A stretch of DNA of 64,000 bases from Algibacter pectinivorans (GTDB lineage: Bacteria; Bacteroidota; Bacteroidia; Flavobacteriales; Flavobacteriaceae). The stretch is taken from positions 76,078-140,077 of the forward strand of contig NZ_FOMI01000007.1 of assembly GCF_900112595.1 (NCBI RefSeq), given 5' to 3'. The translations under genes were made by a program, and so were the position numbers. Under the pieces are notes generated by a model. It worked only from the letters and a program-made list of their open reading frames with translations, ran no database searches and was not told where the DNA came from. Position 1 is the stretch's first letter. The number at the start of each line of letters is the position of its first letter. Below are positions 60,132 through 64,000 of the stretch, piece by piece.

Positions 60132-60581
60132 TTAAAACATTGTTGCTCCGGTTGCTATTCCTATAATCACTAAAATATAAAGCGAAAAAATAACAATAGT
60201 AAAAATACCCATATACTTATAATGCGATTTTAAATTTAAAAATGCCATTTTAAAAGCTTCATTATTTTTCAACTTTAAAGCTTGCCTCATTTTGTTCGAA
60301 AATTTAAACAAATACAAAACCGGAAATAAATAAACGAGTGCAAAAATAATATAAACTATCCCTACACCAGCAGAGTACCCTAATCCATAAGCACCGGTAC
60401 CTCCTAATTGATTCATACCCGTGTAAAGACTCACACCAATACCACCTAGAACCATAAATCCAATTCCAATAAAACCAAGAATTGACAAAAAATATGTCCA
60501 TTTAGCGGTTTCGTTTAAATATCCTCTAATATCTTCATTTACTTCCAATTCAAAGCTTTCAAAAGCAGATTTTTGTTCCAT
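60132..60581 (-). CDS. DUF5362-like four-helix membrane protein
   Basis: This 149-residue protein has membrane helices near residues 28-52, 68-90 and 115-145, with the soluble start ESFELEVNEDIRGYLNETAK. The YLFPVLYLFKFSNKMRQALK segment recalls the DUF5362 family, an assignment from memory. No function is known. It lies 10 bases downstream of rocD on the same strand and is probably co-transcribed with it. Confidence 0.8.
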   Translation of the reverse strand: MEQKSAFESFELEVNEDIRGYLNETAKWTYFLSILGFIGIGFMVLGGIGVSLYTGMNQLGGTGAYGLGYSAGVGIVYIIFALVYLFPVLYLFKFSNKMRQALKLKNNEAFKMAFLNLKSHYKYMGIFTIVIFSLYILVIIGIATGATMF

Positions 60582-60591
60582 GTATATTTAA

Positions 60592-61872
60592 TTAATTTTC
60601 AAATTGTTTTAAGGTTTTCTTTATAATCCTAACGCAATCCAATAGTTGGGCTTCCGTCATCACTAAAGGTGGCGCAAAACGAATAATATTACCATGTGTT
60701 GGTTTTGCAAGTAATCCATTATCACGAAGCGCTAAACAAATATTCCAAGCGGTATCACTTTCCTCATCATCATTAATAAGAATAGCATTAAGCAATCCCT
60801 TACCACGAACTAAATTTACAATATTGCTAGTTTTAACATAATCATTTAATTCACTTCTAAACAGGTCTCCAAGTGTGTTTGCATTTTCGGCTAGATTCTC
60901 ATCTTTAACCACATTTAATGCCGCCATAGCTACAGCAGCTGCTACCGGATTTCCACCAAAAGTACTTCCATGGTTTCCTGGTTTAATAACATCCATTACT
61001 TTATTATTAGCTAACACAGCCGATACAGGATACACGCCACCACTAATAGCTTTTCCTAAAATTAAAACATCGGGTTTAACCTCTGGTGTTTTATCACAAT
61101 TTTTTGTTTCGCAACTACAATTACCACAGGTAGCTAATAAACGCCCTGTTCTAGCAATACCAGTTTGCACTTCATCGGCAATAAACAATACATTATATTG
61201 TTCGCAAAGTGCTTTTGCCTTAATTAAGTAGTCATCGCTTGGTACATATACGCCAGCTTCACCTTGTATAGGTTCCACTAAAAAGCCAGCTACATTACTA
61301 TTGGCTTTTAAGGCCGCTTCCAAAGCCTCAATATTATTATATTCAATTTTAATAAAACCATTGGTGTAAGGGCCAAAATTTTTACGCGCCACTGGATCGT
61401 TAGAAAACGAAATTATAGTGGTTGTGCGCCCATGAAAATTATTTTCGCAAACAATAATTTCGGCTTTATTTTCGTCAATGCCTTTTACCTCGTACGCCCA
61501 TTTTCTACAAAGCTTTAATGCTGTTTCAACAGCTTCGGCACCTGTATTCATGGGTAAAAGCTTGTCGAATCCAAAAAACTCGCAAGCAAATTTTTCATAT
61601 TTACCAAGCATATCGTTATAAAATGCTCTAGATGTTAAAGCTAAGGTTTGCGCTTGCTTCACCATAGCATTTACTATTTTGGGGTGAGAATGTCCTTGGT
61701 TTACTGCAGAGTATGCCGATAAAAAATCGTAATACTTCTTGCCTTCAACATCCCAAACATACACACCTTCTCCCCTGCTTAAAACCACAGGTAACGGATG
61801 GTAATTGTGTGCACCATACTTGTTTTCTAAATCTATCGCTTGTTGCGAAGTTAATTGGTCTAAAATTGCCAT
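60592..61872 (-). CDS. rocD: Ornithine--oxo-acid transaminase
   Basis: This 426-residue PLP enzyme converts ornithine to glutamate semialdehyde in arginine and ornithine breakdown. The opening [20 protein letters not shown] is typical of RocD, the PLP Lys is in [18 protein letters not shown] near residue 275, and [11 protein letters not shown] follows. Between TGRLLAT and [11 protein letters not shown] there is an insert rich in Cys, [15 protein letters not shown], that many homologues of other phyla lack. The upstream gap contains a GC-richer leader. The neighbouring DUF5362-like gene shares its strand. Confidence 0.94.
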   Translation of the reverse strand: MAILDQLTSQQAIDLENKYGAHNYHPLPVVLSRGEGVYVWDVEGKKYYDFLSAYSAVNQGHSHPKIVNAMVKQAQTLALTSRAFYNDMLGKYEKFACEFFGFDKLLPMNTGAEAVETALKLCRKWAYEVKGIDENKAEIIVCENNFHGRTTTIISFSNDPVARKNFGPYTNGFIKIEYNNIEALEAALKANSNVAGFLVEPIQGEAGVYVPSDDYLIKAKALCEQYNVLFIADEVQTGIARTGRLLATCGNCSCETKNCDKTPEVKPDVLILGKAISGGVYPVSAVLANNKVMDVIKPGNHGSTFGGNPVAAAVAMAALNVVKDENLAENANTLGDLFRSELNDYVKTSNIVNLVRGKGLLNAILINDDEESDTAWNICLALRDNGLLAKPTHGNIIRFAPPLVMTEAQLLDCVRIIKKTLKQFEN

Positions 61873-62182
61873 TTTAAAAAAATTTAAATATTAAAAATAT
61901 GCAATTCCTTCTGCACCTTTATCCTTTCGAAAAGTCTCGAAAATTCAGCGTGGGAGAGAAATCATCCCTAGGAATAGCGAAATTAATTAAAAAAAAACAA
62001 ATTATGTGACGTTTCAAATCTTTATGTGTCTTATAAGTAACTAGGAGTAGTTAAAACAACAAAAAAGAAAACAATTTATTACGTTTAAAAATATATAAAT
62101 ACTTAACCTCTATTTAATGGCAAGCTGCTTAGTCCCCCAACTTTAGCAGCTTTTCTTTTTCCCTTATCTCGCCTTGGTTTGG

Positions 62183-62268
62183 GCGTTACCACAAGGGTCG
62201 GGCTTTCCACTATAAGTCCTCGCACTTCCTACGTCAGGCTGTGGGCTATCCGTTTCAATCTCTAACGC
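62183..62268 (+). repeat. Structured dispersed element with GCGTTA/TAACGC ends
   Basis: An 86-base segment with 6-base inverted ends (GCGTTA at 62183-62188, TAACGC at 62263-62268). It is GC-rich against an A+T background and contains GGGTCGGGCTTTCC and GGGCTATCCGTTTCAATC, blocks I recall as recurring between genes in Bacteroidetes genomes. It could be a repeat or a structured RNA. No function is known. Confidence 0.55.
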
Positions 62269-62494
62269 AAATACCTAATGTATAGTTACACCAATTTACA
62301 AATAACTAAGCTTTATAACCCGTACAGCAAAACATATAACGTTGTAGAAAAAAAATAAAATTATACAAAGCAATGCAACATTTAAAATACTCCAAAGCCA
62401 TTACAAAACTAAAAAGGTTCATTTTTATTTAAAAAGAATTATTATTTCCCTTAAAGTTAATCTAAATAAATCCGTTTTTATTACTGGCTATTAT

Positions 62495-62502
62495 TATTTT
62501 TG
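62495..62502 (+). promoter_or_regulatory. -7 promoter element of rlmD
   Basis: TATTTTTG is an exact TAnnTTTG match that ends four bases before the rlmD ATG at 62507. Transcription would start at or very near the start codon, giving an almost leaderless mRNA. No clean -33 TTTG is seen. Confidence 0.5.
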
Positions 62503-62506
62503 CAGC

Positions 62507-63922
62507 ATGTCAAGAAGAAGTAAACAAAGAAAACAAGTTTTTGAAAGCGTAGAAGTTATTGATGCTGGCGCTAAAGGAAAAACAATAGCCAAGGCACCAG
62601 ACGGAAAGGTGATTTTTCTACCTAATGCCGTACCTGGCGATGTGGTAGATGTGCAAACGTTTAAAAAACGTAAAGCCTATTACGAAGGTAAAGCCACGGT
62701 ATTTCATAAACTTTCAGATAAAAGAACCGAACCAGCATGTTCGCATTTTGGAACTTGTGGAGGGTGTAAGTGGCAACATATGGCCTACGAACATCAACTA
62801 TATTACAAACAAAAAGAAGTTACCAATAACTTAACACGTATTGGACATATTGAGTTACCAGAGATTACGCCTATTTTAGGTTCAGCAGAACAGTATTTTT
62901 ACCGAAATAAAATGGAGTTTTCGTTTAGCGATAGCCGTTGGTTAACACTAGAGGAAATTCAGTCCGATAAAGATTTAGGCGATAAAAACGCCCTAGGGTT
63001 TCATATTCCGGGAATGTGGGATAAAATTTTGGATATCGATAAGTGCCATTTACAAGCCGATCCTTCAAACGCTATAAGAAACGCTGTTAAAACATTTGCT
63101 ATTGAAAACGATTTGGAATTCTTTAACACGAGAAACCAAACCGGATTATTAAGAACCATGATGATTAGAACCTCTACTACAGGCGATATTATGGTTATGA
63201 TTCAGTTTTTTAAAGAAGACAAAGCTAAACGCGAATTAATCTTGGATTTTTTAGCAGAAACCTTTCCGCAGATTACCTCTTTGCAATATGTAATTAACGG
63301 AAAAGCTAACGACACTATTTACGATCAAGACGTGATTTGCTACAAAGGTAACGATCATATTTTTGAAGAAATGGAGGGCTTAAAGTTTAAAATTAACGCC
63401 AAATCCTTTTACCAAACCAACTCTAACCAAGCTTTCGAACTTTATAAAATTACAAGAGATTTTGCTGGCCTAACAGGAAACGAATTGGTTTACGATTTAT
63501 ATACAGGTACCGGAACCATAGCACAATTTGTTGCTAAACAAGCTAGTAAGGTTATAGGTGTAGAGTCTGTACCCGATGCAATAACTGCTGCCAAAGAAAA
63601 TGCACAATTAAATAACATAAATAACGTTCAATTCTTTGTTGGCGATATGAAACAGGTTTTTAATACCCAGTTTATTGAAACCCACGGCCAACCAGATGTT
63701 ATAATTACAGATCCGCCAAGAGATGGTATGCATAAAGATGTTGTACAGCAAATATTAAACATTGCACCAAAACGGGTAGTTTATGTAAGTTGTAATAGCG
63801 CCACACAAGCTAGAGATTTAGCTTTAATGGATGCACAATATAAAGTGATTAAAACCCAAGCCGTAGATATGTTTCCGCAAACTTTTCATGTGGAAAATGT
63901 TGTACTTTTGGAAAGAAGATAA
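62507..63922 (+). CDS. rlmD: 23S rRNA (uracil-5-)-methyltransferase, RlmD/RumA type
   Basis: This 471-residue enzyme methylates a uracil in 23S rRNA using SAM. A TRAM domain (residues about 14-70, GAKGKTIAKAPDGKVIF) is followed by an iron-sulfur motif CSHFGTCGGCKWQHM near 77-90, with the fourth Cys in IDKCHLQAD near 179. The methylase domain has DLYTGTGTIAQFVA, ITDPPRDGMH and the catalytic Cys in YVSCNSATQARDL near 428. These place it in the RlmD/TrmA/RlmC group; RlmD versus RlmC (RumB) cannot be fixed by eye. A lipoprotein gene begins six bases after its stop. Confidence 0.94.
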   Translation: MSRRSKQRKQVFESVEVIDAGAKGKTIAKAPDGKVIFLPNAVPGDVVDVQTFKKRKAYYEGKATVFHKLSDKRTEPACSHFGTCGGCKWQHMAYEHQLYYKQKEVTNNLTRIGHIELPEITPILGSAEQYFYRNKMEFSFSDSRWLTLEEIQSDKDLGDKNALGFHIPGMWDKILDIDKCHLQADPSNAIRNAVKTFAIENDLEFFNTRNQTGLLRTMMIRTSTTGDIMVMIQFFKEDKAKRELILDFLAETFPQITSLQYVINGKANDTIYDQDVICYKGNDHIFEEMEGLKFKINAKSFYQTNSNQAFELYKITRDFAGLTGNELVYDLYTGTGTIAQFVAKQASKVIGVESVPDAITAAKENAQLNNINNVQFFVGDMKQVFNTQFIETHGQPDVIITDPPRDGMHKDVVQQILNIAPKRVVYVSCNSATQARDLALMDAQYKVIKTQAVDMFPQTFHVENVVLLERR

Positions 63923-63928
63923 ATTTTG

Positions 63929-64000
63929 ATGAAAAAAATAAGCCTGCTTTTTATAATTCTAATTACTGTTGGAAATTACAGTTGTGAACGGGATGATATT
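63929..64000 (+). CDS. Lipoprotein, 5' end only (runs off the window)
   Basis: Only 24 codons are visible: an ATG at 63929, a hydrophobic segment (KKISLLFIILITVGNY), then a lipobox SC and ERDDI. It starts six bases after rlmD and belongs to the same operon. I recall small lipoproteins of the DUF6452 type in this position in flavobacteria, but too little is visible to confirm that. Confidence 0.7.
   Translation, partial: MKKISLLFIILITVGNYSCERDDI

Larger units (their letters stand above)
61873..62506. other. Gene-free region with hairpin and repeat between rocD and rlmD
   Basis: These 634 bases contain no credible ORF. The rocD leader side (61900-61985) has a GC-richer block. A hairpin with arms AAGCTGCT (62122-62129) and AGCAGCTT (62145-62152), then a pyrimidine run, could end a plus-strand RNA. 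A dispersed element, listed separately, follows at 62183-62268. An exact -7 box for rlmD is at 62495-62502. Confidence 0.6.

Noticed and set aside
62183-62268. Integron attC site
   Set aside because: The inverted ends have GTT at the left and AAC at the right, the reverse of attC, and no integron integrase is nearby.

Overview
The window is AT-rich (roughly one third G+C by eye) chromosomal DNA from a member of the Bacteroidota, almost certainly a marine Flavobacteriaceae. The evidence is a SusC/SusD pair with a hybrid two-component regulator, TonB-dependent receptors with an N-terminal carboxypeptidase-like domain, a type IX secretion C-terminal sorting domain, few Shine-Dalgarno sites, TAnnTTTG-type promoter boxes, and GyrA carrying Thr at the quinolone position as I recall for flavobacteria. 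I cannot name the species.

Bases 1-16534 are one end of a polysaccharide utilization locus, all on the minus strand. In transcription order it encodes a GH2 beta-galactosidase-type enzyme, two S1 sulfatases, a secreted alpha/alpha-toroid protein with a PHP-like C-terminal half, a hybrid two-component sensor/regulator, SusC and SusD (cut by the window edge). The enzyme set points to a sulfated, probably galactose-containing algal polysaccharide. A 1 kb regulatory gap follows. Bases 17575-22603 are a plus-strand operon encoding an exported ankyrin protein, a DUF2271 protein with a flavinylation-like motif, a PepSY-flavodoxin-reductase fusion and two small related proteins. Two tandem Fur-like boxes bracket a consensus -7 element upstream, so I read the operon as an iron-responsive transmembrane electron-transfer system.

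Bases 22741-36760 are mostly housekeeping: tRNA-Pro and tRNA-Ser, a PgpH-type c-di-AMP phosphodiesterase, a thiolase, an NlpC/P60 peptidase, a TPR protein, gyrA, clpC, a YihY protein and a UMF1-type MFS transporter. Bases 36828-45852 hold an M48 protease, MsrB, a DinB-like protein, NDH-2, lipoamide dehydrogenase, aroQ, an outer-membrane barrel protein, a XerC/D recombinase and a PAS histidine kinase.

Bases 45896-48360 carry rny, a 6S RNA candidate in the rny-zapA gap, zapA and a coiled-coil partner. The rest holds an M23 peptidase, a TonB receptor, a secreted beta-rich protein, a cysteine desulfurase, a TSP3 lipoprotein, an Smr protein, a T9SS-secreted protein, small membrane proteins, rocD, rlmD and the first codons of a lipoprotein. 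Several strong hairpin terminators separate transcription units. Dispersed palindromic repeats occur at 39062-39094, 42176-42325 and 62183-62268.
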